Below are positions 10,702 through 17,564 of a stretch of DNA of 40,431 bases, piece after piece. Source of the stretch: a virus. Location of the stretch: positions 1-40,431 of the IMG/VR virus record IMGVR_UViG_3300031857_000465; one strand, written 5' to 3'. A model generated the notes under the pieces. That model ran no database searches, was not told the origin of the DNA, and worked only from the letters and a program-made list of their open reading frames with translations. Position 1 is the stretch's first letter, and each line of letters begins with the position of its first letter. The translations under genes were made by a program, and so were the position numbers.

Positions 10702-10922
10702 GCAAGATTCTTAATTCTTTCCAGAATATCGGCCACGCCAGCAAAATCAAGCCATCCAATTACATCACCAGTAATAAAGGTATCATAACTAATTTGATCA
10801 TTCTTATCAAGAATAGCAATCTCAAACAAACCCTCTTTTCCTCCATATGAGCCACTATGAGAAACCACACTGGCCCCAAAACCATTGTCAAACTTATAGA
10901 TTTTCTGGTATCCGTCAACCAT
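10698..10922 (-). CDS. Hypothetical protein (74 aa)
   Basis: ATG 10920-10922 behind GGAGAAAAAGAAA. The sequence (YKFDNGFGASVVSHSGSYGGKEGLFEIAIL...) has repeated short strands with glycine turns and a C-terminal helix ADILERIKNLA. I recognise it only as a small phage-type protein. Single gene behind 10952-10979. Confidence 0.7.
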   Translation of the reverse strand: MVDGYQKIYKFDNGFGASVVSHSGSYGGKEGLFEIAILDKNDQISYDTFITGDVIGWLDFAGVADILERIKNLA

Positions 10923-10951
10923 TTTCTTTTTCTCCTACTAGTGTTATCGGT

Positions 10952-10979
10952 ATTCTACAGGCCGAACTTGAATAGTCAA
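10952..10979 (-). promoter_or_regulatory. Early promoter for 10698-10922
   Basis: TTGACT, 16 bp, TAGAAT. Confidence 0.68.
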
Positions 10980-10993
10980 GAGAAAAAATTAGG

Positions 10994-11037
10994 GTGTCAT
11001 TTTGGCAGATCGGCCGGCCCGCCTGCCATTTTGGCAG
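10994..11037. repeat. 44-bp double-palindrome element R7
   Basis: GTGTCATTTTGGCAG, a GGCCGGCC core, CTGCCATTTTGGCAG, 15 bp upstream of the promoter at 10952-10979 and 12 bp past the stop of 11050-11346. Confidence 0.9.
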
Positions 11038-11049
11038 ATCGGGTTCCTC

Positions 11050-11346
11050 CTATTCAAAATCTACGAAAATAACTTGATTATAACCCCTAGGCTTAATAGT
11101 AAGACCAACATCATAATCAAACGTATCACTCTTAACACCGGTCATTCCGGCCAAAGCCTTAACCTTTCGAGTAATATTACGCTGTGACGCATGCTTGTGA
11201 ATAGTAAACTCGTGACGCTTCACCCATCCATAATTAGCCTCTCCACCAAAAGTATCCGTGTGAGTTACGATAACGTTCATCATTTTCTTTTCCTCTGGTT
11301 GTGACATATAAGACTTAATCCAATCCTTAACACTAATCTTTGGCAT
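11050..11346 (-). CDS. Hypothetical protein (98 aa)
   Basis: ATG 11344-11346 is preferred because GGTGGAG stands 9 nt upstream; the longer start lacks a site. It begins MPKISVKDWIKSYM, followed by beta strands (MMNVIVTHTDTF, HEFTIHKHAS) and a helix RKVKALAGMTG. The stop-start gap to 11351-11602 is 4 nt, so the two are an operon. Function unknown. Confidence 0.7.
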   Translation of the reverse strand: MPKISVKDWIKSYMSQPEEKKMMNVIVTHTDTFGGEANYGWVKRHEFTIHKHASQRNITRKVKALAGMTGVKSDTFDYDVGLTIKPRGYNQVIFVDFE

Positions 11347-11350
11347 GTTA

Positions 11351-11602
11351 TTATTCTCCACCATAGTAATCGTCGCTCATCGGGGTATCATCACCATAAT
11401 ACCCGTAGTCCTCATCGGTTCCCCATCCGGCGGAAGCGAGGCCAGTTTCCACATCGCCATCCATATCATCATCAAATGAATCACTGTAAAAATCCTCATG
11501 ATCATCATAGTTAGGGTCGGTAGTGTCATCATGATAGTACATATCAGTATCCTCTTTATTATTGTAAAGATATTCGGCCAATTCATCATGACCTTTGCTC
11601 AT
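11351..11602 (-). CDS. Very acidic hypothetical protein (83 aa)
   Basis: ATG 11600-11602 behind AAAAGGAAAAAATA. After a short helix (MSKGHDELAEYLYNN) about half of the residues are Asp, Glu or Tyr (DDTTDPNYDDHEDFYSD...). Such DNA-mimic-like acidity is common among phage anti-host proteins, but that role is only a possibility. Cotranscribed with 11050-11346. Confidence 0.68.
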   Translation of the reverse strand: MSKGHDELAEYLYNNKEDTDMYYHDDTTDPNYDDHEDFYSDSFDDDMDGDVETGLASAGWGTDEDYGYYGDDTPMSDDYYGGE

Positions 11603-11615
11603 TATTTTTTCCTTT

Positions 11616-11810
11616 TCAACTAACATACCACAGAACACCGTTTTCGTCAAGCATGGGCTCGGGATAAATTTCATCCTGCACATCGTCCAGCACCCCGGTC
11701 ACTTCGGCCCAGTCCATCGGGTGACAATCGCTCTCGTCGATGGGTTCGATCATGTTCTCGCTCGTCATCTCAGCCAGAATCCGATTCACATCATCAAAAT
11801 CGTGAAGCAT
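11616..11810 (-). CDS. Small acidic protein (64 aa)
   Basis: ATG 11808-11810 behind AAGGGAGAAAAGTT. The product (MLHDFDDVNRILAEMTSENM..., MDWAEVTGVLDDVQDE...) is acidic and helical. The last codons include TTGACG-N17-TATGTT, a possible internal promoter for 11351-11602. First gene behind 11836-11862. Confidence 0.68.
   Translation of the reverse strand: MLHDFDDVNRILAEMTSENMIEPIDESDCHPMDWAEVTGVLDDVQDEIYPEPMLDENGVLWYVS
11622..11650 (-). promoter_or_regulatory. Possible internal promoter for 11351-11602
   Basis: TTGACG, 17 bp, TATGTT, within the 3' end of 11616-11810. Weaker than the others and lacking the CGATA core. Confidence 0.4.
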
Positions 11811-11835
11811 AACTTTTCTCCCTTGTGATGCCTTG

Positions 11836-11862
11836 ATTATACCAGAATTATCGGCTTGTCAA
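11836..11862 (-). promoter_or_regulatory. Early promoter for 11616-11810
   Basis: TTGACA, 15 bp beginning AGCCGATA, TATAAT. Confidence 0.75.
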
Positions 11863-11893
11863 TCAAAAAAAATCAACGGAAAAAATATTTTTA

Positions 11894-11912
11894 TTTGGCA
11901 CACGGTTTGCTC
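11894..11912 (+). promoter_or_regulatory. Sigma-54-type -24/-12 motif, site 1
   Basis: TTTGGCAC-ACGGT-TTGCT: GG and GC are 10 bp apart as sigma-54 requires. It points right, into element R8, with no rightward gene nearby. Confidence 0.35.
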
Positions 11913-11914
11913 GA

Positions 11915-11958
11915 CTGCCATTTTGGCAGATGGGCCGGCCGGCCTGCCATTTTGGCAG
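11915..11958. repeat. 44-bp double-palindrome element R8
   Basis: Two perfect CTGCCATTTTGGCAG palindromes with a GGCCGGCCGG core, 53 bp upstream of the promoter at 11836-11862, the widest gap of the set. Confidence 0.92.
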
Positions 11959-11989
11959 TTCCCCTACCGTAGTGGGGGTATACCGGTGT

Positions 11990-12361
11990 TCACTTATCCC
12001 ACCCAAAGGGGGAGAGTTCCTCGCCGGTCGCCTCGACGGCAGCATACTGGGATGCCAAAGCCTCTACACGCTCCCGACTACCCGGCTTGCCCACCTTCAC
12101 GATCATGGAGTCGTCATCCCCTAACACGCGGGGGTTAACCTTGTCAGCCTTGCTTTTGCTGGTATTCCGCAGAGCCGAGCGGTTGAACTTGATAACCTTT
12201 TCGGTCACAAGATAGCGGTCGTGATCGTTGACGCCGTAAACATATTCGACACCCTCCACCACCTGACTATCGGAAATCTTCACAAGGTGAGGGATAGCGA
12301 TACCCTTGAAGGCCATGCGAACGGTACGCTTTGCGTTTTCGATGATAGCATACTTAGCCAT
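11990..12361 (-). CDS. Hypothetical protein (123 aa)
   Basis: ATG 12359-12361 behind AGGAGAAACAAC. The product (MAKYAIIENAKRTVRMAFKG..., YVYGVNDHDRYLVTEKVIKF) is basic and beta-rich in the first two thirds and helical at the end (ERVEALASQYAAVEATGEE). No family recognised. Monocistronic behind 12383-12410. Confidence 0.72.
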   Translation of the reverse strand: MAKYAIIENAKRTVRMAFKGIAIPHLVKISDSQVVEGVEYVYGVNDHDRYLVTEKVIKFNRSALRNTSKSKADKVNPRVLGDDDSMIVKVGKPGSRERVEALASQYAAVEATGEELSPFGWDK

Positions 12362-12382
12362 GTTGTTTCTCCTGTTCAAAAG

Positions 12383-12410
12383 ATTCTAGCAAAGTTCCGA
12401 CTACAATCAA
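12383..12410 (-). promoter_or_regulatory. Early promoter for 11990-12361
   Basis: TTGATT, 16 bp, TAGAAT. Confidence 0.6.
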
Positions 12411-12426
12411 CCCCCCTAGTAGGGGG
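12411..12426. other. C-run/G-run palindrome
   Basis: CCCCCCTAGTAGGGGG, immediately upstream of the promoter at 12383-12410 and at the 3' end of 12427-12627. Confidence 0.7.
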
Positions 12427-12627
12427 TCAACCCACCTTGAATATAAACACGCGAGCGAATCCGCAGGACGATACCCCCCATCCGGGGCATCCATAAATCC
12501 AATCGGGCAACCCCTTCGCATGGGGGGGATGATAGCCGTCAACGTGTAATGTCCGACTATCATTCGGAATACGCGACACGATCATACCTTCCGATTGCAG
12601 TCGCACGATCATTTCTGATACGCTCAT
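12427..12627 (-). CDS. Hypothetical protein (66 aa)
   Basis: ATG 12625-12627 behind AGGAAAAATC. The first 20 residues form a helix (MSVSEMIVRLQSEGMIV), followed by a Pro/Gly/His-rich part (VDGYHPPHAKGLPDW...). A CCCCCA/TGGGGG hairpin (12645-12659) stands in its leader. No family recognised. Confidence 0.62.
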   Translation of the reverse strand: MSVSEMIVRLQSEGMIVSRIPNDSRTLHVDGYHPPHAKGLPDWIYGCPGWGVSSCGFARVFIFKVG

Positions 12628-12644
12628 GATTTTTCCTAGGTTAG

Positions 12645-12659
12645 CCCCCACTATGGGGG
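12645..12659. other. C-run/G-run hairpin in the leader of 12427-12627
   Basis: CCCCCA-CTA-TGGGGG, 18 bp upstream of the start codon; it could occlude or expose the ribosome site. Confidence 0.65.
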
Positions 12660-12699
12660 AGGATTCAAAGTACCCCGATAACGGCCCGTCTATACCCGT

Positions 12700-12930
12700 T
12701 CACTCCCCCCGGCCGGGGAGGGGAGGAAGGGGAAAGTCGCTCCAAGCGTAATCGTAGCACTCGTCTAGATAGACGTTTGCATACTTTGCATGGCCGGTAA
12801 GAACGGTAATCATCTTACCCTTCATGCCCATAGACTTGACGTTGACAATAGTCCCGACGAAAACCTTATCGTCACGATTGCGAATAGCAGAGAAATACAT
12901 ACCCTTAACCGGCTTGATTGTCATTTGCAT
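12700..12930 (-). CDS. Hypothetical protein (76 aa)
   Basis: ATG 12928-12930 behind AGGGAAATAAA; a second ATG lies two codons on. The product is beta-rich (MYFSAIRNRDDKVFVGTIVNV...KMITVLTGHAKYANVYL) like a small SH3-type barrel, and ends in the odd string PLPPLPGRGE, read from the CTCCCC/GGGGAG palindrome at 12703-12720. The upstream region is nearly duplicated in front of 13057-13311. Confidence 0.68.
   Translation of the reverse strand: MQMTIKPVKGMYFSAIRNRDDKVFVGTIVNVKSMGMKGKMITVLTGHAKYANVYLDECYDYAWSDFPLPPLPGRGE
12703..12720. other. C-run/G-run palindrome in the 3' end of 12700-12930
   Basis: CTCCCC-CCGGCC-GGGGAG, translated as the C-terminal Pro/Gly tail. Confidence 0.7.
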
Positions 12931-12953
12931 TTTATTTCCCTTTCGTTTCCCTG

Positions 12954-12981
12954 ATTCTACCTTAGTTATCGACAATTGCAA
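12954..12981 (-). promoter_or_regulatory. Variant early promoter for 12700-12930
   Basis: TTGCAA, 16 bp (TTGTCGATAACTAAGG), TAGAAT. It differs from the promoter at 13335-13362 in one spacer base. Confidence 0.68.
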
Positions 12982-13011
12982 ACGGAAAAAATTAGAGGAA
13001 AAATATTTTGG

Positions 13012-13030
13012 TTTGGCATGATAGTTGCAT
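13012..13030 (+). promoter_or_regulatory. Sigma-54-type -24/-12 motif, site 2
   Basis: TTTGGCAT-GATAG-TTGCAT, with GG-N10-GC spacing. It points right, antisense to 13057-13311. Confidence 0.35.
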
Positions 13031-13056
13031 ATGCAAAAACTGTGCCAAACAAATAC

Positions 13057-13311
13057 TTAGCCTTGAAATGGTGCGGGTGTTTCTGGTACTGGCATCCATG
13101 CTATGATTGTACCATAATCTTCTATATCGCATTCTTCTCCATCATAAGAATGAAACTGCCAGTTATCGGAAGGATGATTGTAGTTTTTATAACAATATGT
13201 ACCTTCCTTTACGCATCGACGCCCTTCATGGCTAAGAATAGTAACATAGTATTCTTTGCGACATTCTGCCACGGGGGGAAGTTGTTTGTTGATAGGAGTC
13301 CAGTTTTGCAT
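13057..13311 (-). CDS. DUF551-like protein (84 aa)
   Basis: ATG 13309-13311 behind AGGGAAAGAAA. The sequence follows the DUF551 plan: TPINKQLPPVAECRKEYYVTI near the N-terminus, a tryptophan-containing middle (SDNWQFHSY) and the ending GTIIAWMPVPETP. The family is widespread in phages, with no known role. It shares this plan with 6870-7109. First gene leftward from the early/late junction. Confidence 0.78.
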   Translation of the reverse strand: MQNWTPINKQLPPVAECRKEYYVTILSHEGRRCVKEGTYCYKNYNHPSDNWQFHSYDGEECDIEDYGTIIAWMPVPETPAPFQG

Positions 13312-13334
13312 TTTCTTTCCCTTTCGTTTCCCTG

Positions 13335-13362
13335 ATTCTACCTTAGTTATCGGCAATTGCAA
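13335..13362 (-). promoter_or_regulatory. Variant early promoter for 13057-13311
   Basis: TTGCAA, 16 bp (TTGCCGATAACTAAGG), TAGAAT. Confidence 0.7.
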
Positions 13363-13404
13363 GAAAAAAAAATCAGAGAATCTTTCTGGAATTTTTCTCG
13401 AGCA

Positions 13405-13423
13405 TTTGGCACAGATTTTGCAT
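13405..13423 (+). promoter_or_regulatory. Sigma-54-type -24/-12 motif, site 3
   Basis: TTTGGCAC-AGATT-TTGCAT is the best match of three, pointing right towards the late block. The next 240 bp to the first rightward gene contain the C-run/G-run hairpin at 13460-13477. Confidence 0.45.
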
Positions 13424-13459
13424 AGATGCTTTCCCTACCAACGGGGGGTTTTTTCATTT

Positions 13460-13477
13460 CCCCCACAATGAAGGGGG
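13460..13477. other. C-run/G-run hairpin in the junction
   Basis: CCCCC-acaatgaa-GGGGG. Confidence 0.6.
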
Positions 13478-13622
13478 ATATCCAAAAAGGTGGCGGTGGT
13501 CTAAAAAAAATAAGCACCCTCACCAAATAATTGGCCAGTTTATCAGCCACAATCCACCATCCTTTTCTTTTTTTATCAAAATAATTTTTATACAGAATCA
13601 GAGTTTCATAGCGTCCAGTTGT

Positions 13623-13630
13623 GGTGTATA
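13623..13630 (+). promoter_or_regulatory. Proposed late promoter box GGTGTATA (1)
   Basis: GGTGTATAATCAGATACA, 32 bp upstream of the ATG of 13662-13799. Confidence 0.5.
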
Positions 13631-13661
13631 ATCAGATACATTCTTTTATTGAAAGGCTCTT

Positions 13662-13799
13662 ATGATCATAATGTTTAATAGCAAACTAATTAAAACATCA
13701 AATAATACTAAGATTAATAATGCCACCACTACCAAAGTTTTGGTTCCCAATAAACCACAGCTAGTTATCGCTCCATCTTATATCATATATGGTAGATAA
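13662..13799 (+). CDS. Small basic protein (45 aa)
   Basis: ATG at 13662 behind GAAAGGCTCTT. The product is polar and Asn/Lys/Thr-rich (MIIMFNSKLIKTSNNTKINN...). It is the first rightward gene after the junction, and its stop overlaps the next ribosome site. It may be a small virion or regulatory protein; no homology is recognised. Confidence 0.6.
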   Translation: MIIMFNSKLIKTSNNTKINNATTTKVLVPNKPQLVIAPSYIIYGR

Positions 13800-13801
13800 T
13801 T

Positions 13802-15481
13802 ATGCCAGATATTATTCTACTAAATAATACTCCGGGCTTAAGTTTATCAGCCCCATATGCTAATCTTTCACCATATATCACGTCACTATATGAATCAAAT
13901 GGATTAGGATTTAAAGGATTTTCCATAAATGATTTGGGACCAACATCAGAATATAAATTTACGTCTGATCTGTATAAAAACGATAAAGATAATTTCAAAT
14001 TTTTTGATATTATTCTAAAGGATGTGCCTGGTGCAGTTCCTGGCGATTCTTTAGATTCTTTAGGTCTAAAAGGACTAAATACTATTAATGGTCTGCATAC
14101 ATACTATAATTCTAATAGTTTATTTTATTATAATATAAGATGGTCTTTACAATCGAATGGAACAGTTCCTCAGAGAGATTTTTTCAATCAAGTAAATCCC
14201 GCAAAGAAACCACACGTATATATCAATTTTAGTAACAATCTACAACAAGACTTTTTAATATACTATCCAGTAACTGCTAATATTGAATTAACAATTAGTT
14301 GTGGTGGTCAGAATGCTATTATTGAAGTACCAGCATTTATTAGACCAGATGGCTCCCCATTTAGTCAAATATTATTTGTTAAAAAACCTAAAAAATTAAC
14401 ATCTAATGATATTGTTACCATAAAAGCAAAATCAGTATTAAAAGATCAAAAATTAAATAACAAATTACCAGAAGCACAAAGCAAACCCATACCCAACACA
14501 CGAGAATATAGACTCTATGGTATTGATGCTAATAATACTGCTAAACTAGAAGATAATAGAGTCAGAGTAAATGATAGAGACGCTAATTATTATACTAAGT
14601 GGGATTTTATATATTCAGATATATTTGATTTTATGGAAGATGCTGATGATCCAATAAGAATAGCTAGTAGTGAAAAAAGACCGTGGGGACCTAATAATAA
14701 ACAATATTTGCACGTTACTGCCCAATCAGATATTCCAAATGCGTGGGAAAGAATAAGAATAGAGGGCCATTCTGTATCAGCAGCTAATGCGGTGTGGAGT
14801 ATTGATCATCGAGAAGACAATAATCAAGTTGATACAACAACCGTTATATTAGGACCATACGATGGATCTCCAGGCTTAAACAACGGTCTCATAAAAAGAT
14901 ACACTTATGACTCAACCACAATACCAAATTTAGATAATGTTAACCTATATGAAAAACCATTAAATGCAGCTTTTAACAAATGCATTAAGGACAGAATACA
15001 TTATTTAAACAGAGGAAATAACTTAAAAAAAGAAATTGAGCTTATGCTGTCGCTCTATGGCGTAAATTCTAACGAGGGTAAAGCCTTAAAAAAAGCATCG
15101 GATATTTTAGATGGTGGTAATTGTAAAACAAGCATAAAAGTTACAGGTATCAAAAGAGCATTTACAACATTTACGGTTAATCCTGAGACTAATGAAACTA
15201 CTGAAACAGATAATGATAATAGAGCATTTACATTATCTCAGTATGAATATAGTAATGATTTTCCAAAATCTATATTTTTGGGTGATACCAATAATATTAT
15301 TTTGCAATTTAAGTATAAAATTAATGTGGAAAAAAATAATGACAATTCGATAGTTTTACAGAACAATGGCTATCCTAAACCAGAAATCAACAAAAGTAAA
15401 CAAATTTTTATAGTTAATATTATTGAGAATACAGATGCACAATTTCAACAATCAATTTATAGTAACAGTTTCCCCAAATAG
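13802..15481 (+). CDS. Large hypothetical protein, probably virion (559 aa)
   Basis: Starts ATG 13802, 2 bp after the preceding stop. Asn-, Ser- and Tyr-rich, beta-dominated sequence with no transmembrane span or recognisable enzyme motif (PHVYINFSNNLQQDF..., YDGSPGLNNGLIKRY...), and a lysine-rich helical part near residues 400-440. Composition and location suggest a fibre, baseplate-associated or decoration protein, but this is inference from composition only. Confidence 0.6.
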   Translation: MPDIILLNNTPGLSLSAPYANLSPYITSLYESNGLGFKGFSINDLGPTSEYKFTSDLYKNDKDNFKFFDIILKDVPGAVPGDSLDSLGLKGLNTINGLHTYYNSNSLFYYNIRWSLQSNGTVPQRDFFNQVNPAKKPHVYINFSNNLQQDFLIYYPVTANIELTISCGGQNAIIEVPAFIRPDGSPFSQILFVKKPKKLTSNDIVTIKAKSVLKDQKLNNKLPEAQSKPIPNTREYRLYGIDANNTAKLEDNRVRVNDRDANYYTKWDFIYSDIFDFMEDADDPIRIASSEKRPWGPNNKQYLHVTAQSDIPNAWERIRIEGHSVSAANAVWSIDHREDNNQVDTTTVILGPYDGSPGLNNGLIKRYTYDSTTIPNLDNVNLYEKPLNAAFNKCIKDRIHYLNRGNNLKKEIELMLSLYGVNSNEGKALKKASDILDGGNCKTSIKVTGIKRAFTTFTVNPETNETTETDNDNRAFTLSQYEYSNDFPKSIFLGDTNNIILQFKYKINVEKNNDNSIVLQNNGYPKPEINKSKQIFIVNIIENTDAQFQQSIYSNSFPK

Positions 15482-15495
15482 CATTCAAAATAATT

Positions 15496-16242
15496 ATGGC
15501 AATATATATACCAAATATTTTAAACACTAAAAGATTAAATTATAATAATCTATTATCTCAACAAACTTGTTCATTAGAACCTTGTCCAGATATTGGTTCT
15601 TCTGGATGTTGTTTTATAGGAGGAGTATTAAATCCTAATATAACTTCTGAAGCAGCATGCAACAGTGGTCTAAATTATCTGCTCTGTGAAGAACTGATTC
15701 CAATTGATTTCTTTGGTCCTGGAACTATCACCTGTCCATCAGGATATACATATCAAACCTATCCTGGTTATCCTCCAGAATGTCAATCTATTAGAATAGT
15801 AGACGATTGTAGTGAATGTGATCCATATTTTGGAACTTGTACTAGTCTTAGTGGGGAGTCTGTTTGGATAGAAAATTGTGAAAATTGTATATATGCAAAA
15901 TATGAACATCCAGTATGGACAACAGGTAATGTTCCATATATAAGTAGTAATTGTTGGAATAGTTTCATTGGCTGGTATGGATGCAATACTATTGCAACAG
16001 AAATTTTTATACCAAAACCATCATCATTATTAACATCATCTACAAACGTAAATATTATAGGCCAGTTTGATGATAGTATATCAATCGATGGTGTTGTATT
16101 TGGATCTTGCAAACAGCCTGGATACATTAATACTTCTACGATATTGAACGCCTCTCAATCAGGATTCATGTTGGGTGCTGTGGATAGTTTTGGAGCATGT
16201 TGTCATGGATTTTTAGCAATATGTTTTTCAGAAGCAACCTAA
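15496..16242 (+). CDS. Cysteine-rich hypothetical protein (248 aa)
   Basis: Starts ATG 15496, 14 bp after 13802-15481. It holds about 19 cysteines, many in pairs such as SGCCFIGG, DDCSECDPYFGTC, ENCENC and GACCHG, with Gly/Pro/Tyr between them. There is no clear signal peptide. The pattern resembles disulfide-rich or metal-binding adhesion and tail proteins. It may form an extracellular part of the virion. It ends 4 bp into the convergent glycosyltransferase gene. Confidence 0.6.
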   Translation: MAIYIPNILNTKRLNYNNLLSQQTCSLEPCPDIGSSGCCFIGGVLNPNITSEAACNSGLNYLLCEELIPIDFFGPGTITCPSGYTYQTYPGYPPECQSIRIVDDCSECDPYFGTCTSLSGESVWIENCENCIYAKYEHPVWTTGNVPYISSNCWNSFIGWYGCNTIATEIFIPKPSSLLTSSTNVNIIGQFDDSISIDGVVFGSCKQPGYINTSTILNASQSGFMLGAVDSFGACCHGFLAICFSEAT

Positions 16243-17501
16243 TTCCAGTGTATATTAGGTCTCATATCATTTTCATAACTATAAATAGTATTTAGCATTT
16301 TGTCCATAGCGGTAATGCGATATCTCATAGGTTCGTTATCGCTAACCACTATGGTACTAAAAGTATTTTGTTGTAAAAAATTCACAGGATTAATATGCTG
16401 AGTATGAATCATATTTCTTTGCAAATTAAAAAATTCTATGCTCATAGAAGAAATACGAGATGAATATTCTAGAAACTTTTCTTTATTTAAACTAGTAATA
16501 TTGACATTAATATATTTTTTAAATTCATTAGAGTATGTTACAGGATCACTAAAAGTTATTGGTGGCTCAAGCCCCCTAATAGCACATTTGTGTATTCTTC
16601 TGTTCTTAAAATCAAAGCCACAATAAGTTTCATAATCTTTTAATGTTCTCACATTACCTAACCCATATTTTCCCAAATCTATACCATAGTCTTCCTCCCC
16701 CAGCAGCTGTCTAATTCTACGCTTGCTATAATCATCACGCTCATTCCACGTTTTTTCCACCACTCCTTTATTTTTAACACTATCAGTATGATCGCCCCAA
16801 TGTTTATTTCTATCATATCTCCCATAATGATGCCACACAAAATTCACATTAGGATGATACAAATCATAGCCCAGTGTGTAACTTCTAGCACTCAAACATA
16901 TCTCATCTCCTGCAAAATATAGATCAGGATCATAAAGATACTCCTTACAATGAGATCCACCAGTAAAAAAGTAATGGCCACTAACTAATCGTGCTCTGAT
17001 GGGTCTGTTAGTTTCAGAAGCATCTAATCTTACAGGATTAAACCAAATGGTGCCACTACTTTTAAAGTCTATGGGCAAAACCTTACAAGCATATTGTAAT
17101 AAGTGTTGGTCATTATTTGGATCATAACCAGCAGCATACGAGGTCAAAAACGGTTTGGACGATTGGCCTAATAAAGAATTATAGCATTCTATTAACAGTT
17201 TATCCCAATTGGGTATGAATCTATGGTGACTATCTAGCTGTAGTGTAAAGTCTTCATCTTGATATAAACTTTGAGTTAAACTACGAGCCCACCCTAATCC
17301 TTTACTTTCTGCCCAATCACAACTAATGATTCTTACACGACTATCATTACTGAATTCTTCTATGGTTTCAGTATCATCTTTTTGCCACACCAGCCCCACA
17401 GTGATATGATTTTCTCCACTGCTTTTAGAGAACAAGTCCCTTAAGGTAGGCAATAATTCTTTATCTCGATAACTGGCTATTTGTACAAATATACTATTCA
17501 T
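16239..17501 (-). CDS. GlcNAc-type glycosyltransferase (420 aa)
   Basis: Opens MNSIFVQIASYRDKELLPTL, the start of the Pfam 'Glycosyltransferase (GlcNAc)' family, a GT-A fold transferring a sugar from a nucleotide donor. LQLDSHHRFIPNWD (residues 88-100) carries the acidic D-x-H metal/donor motif. An SGHYFFTGGS segment near residues 174-183 and a VWHHYGR segment follow as in the family. It is the only long leftward gene in the late block. Its ATG lies directly after the U-run of a terminator and has no ribosome site. The target may be a virion protein or a host glycan. Confidence 0.85.
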   Translation of the reverse strand: MNSIFVQIASYRDKELLPTLRDLFSKSSGENHITVGLVWQKDDTETIEEFSNDSRVRIISCDWAESKGLGWARSLTQSLYQDEDFTLQLDSHHRFIPNWDKLLIECYNSLLGQSSKPFLTSYAAGYDPNNDQHLLQYACKVLPIDFKSSGTIWFNPVRLDASETNRPIRARLVSGHYFFTGGSHCKEYLYDPDLYFAGDEICLSARSYTLGYDLYHPNVNFVWHHYGRYDRNKHWGDHTDSVKNKGVVEKTWNERDDYSKRRIRQLLGEEDYGIDLGKYGLGNVRTLKDYETYCGFDFKNRRIHKCAIRGLEPPITFSDPVTYSNEFKKYINVNITSLNKEKFLEYSSRISSMSIEFFNLQRNMIHTQHINPVNFLQQNTFSTIVVSDNEPMRYRITAMDKMLNTIYSYENDMRPNIHWN

Positions 17502-17537
17502 AAAAAAATAAGCTACTACAATTTCTTATAGTAGCTT
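17501..17537 (-). terminator. Rho-independent terminator between 17565-17774 and the glycosyltransferase
   Basis: AAGCTACTA pairs perfectly with TAGTAGCTT around a 10-nt loop and is followed by A and seven Us on the minus strand. The glycosyltransferase start codon follows immediately. Confidence 0.85.
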
Positions 17538-17564
17538 ATCATTAGCTGTTCCTTTGGTTTTAAA

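Larger units (their letters stand above)
13363..13661. other. Early/late junction, about 300 bp without a gene
   Basis: Leftward and rightward transcription part here. It holds the sigma-54-type site 3, a weak ACCAACGGGGGG-T6 stretch, the CCCCC/GGGGG hairpin at 13460-13477, A-rich tracts and, at the right end, a GGTGTATA box. No ORF with a ribosome site was seen. Confidence 0.6.

Noticed and set aside
3467-11958. 44-bp elements as a CRISPR array
   Set aside because: Copies are 0.7-2 kb apart with genes between, are palindromic, and there are no spacers of uniform length.
12354-12563. 69-codon leftward ORF overlapping 12427-12627
   Set aside because: No ribosome site, crosses the promoter at 12383-12410 and the C/G palindrome, and lies in a different frame from the gene with a proper start.
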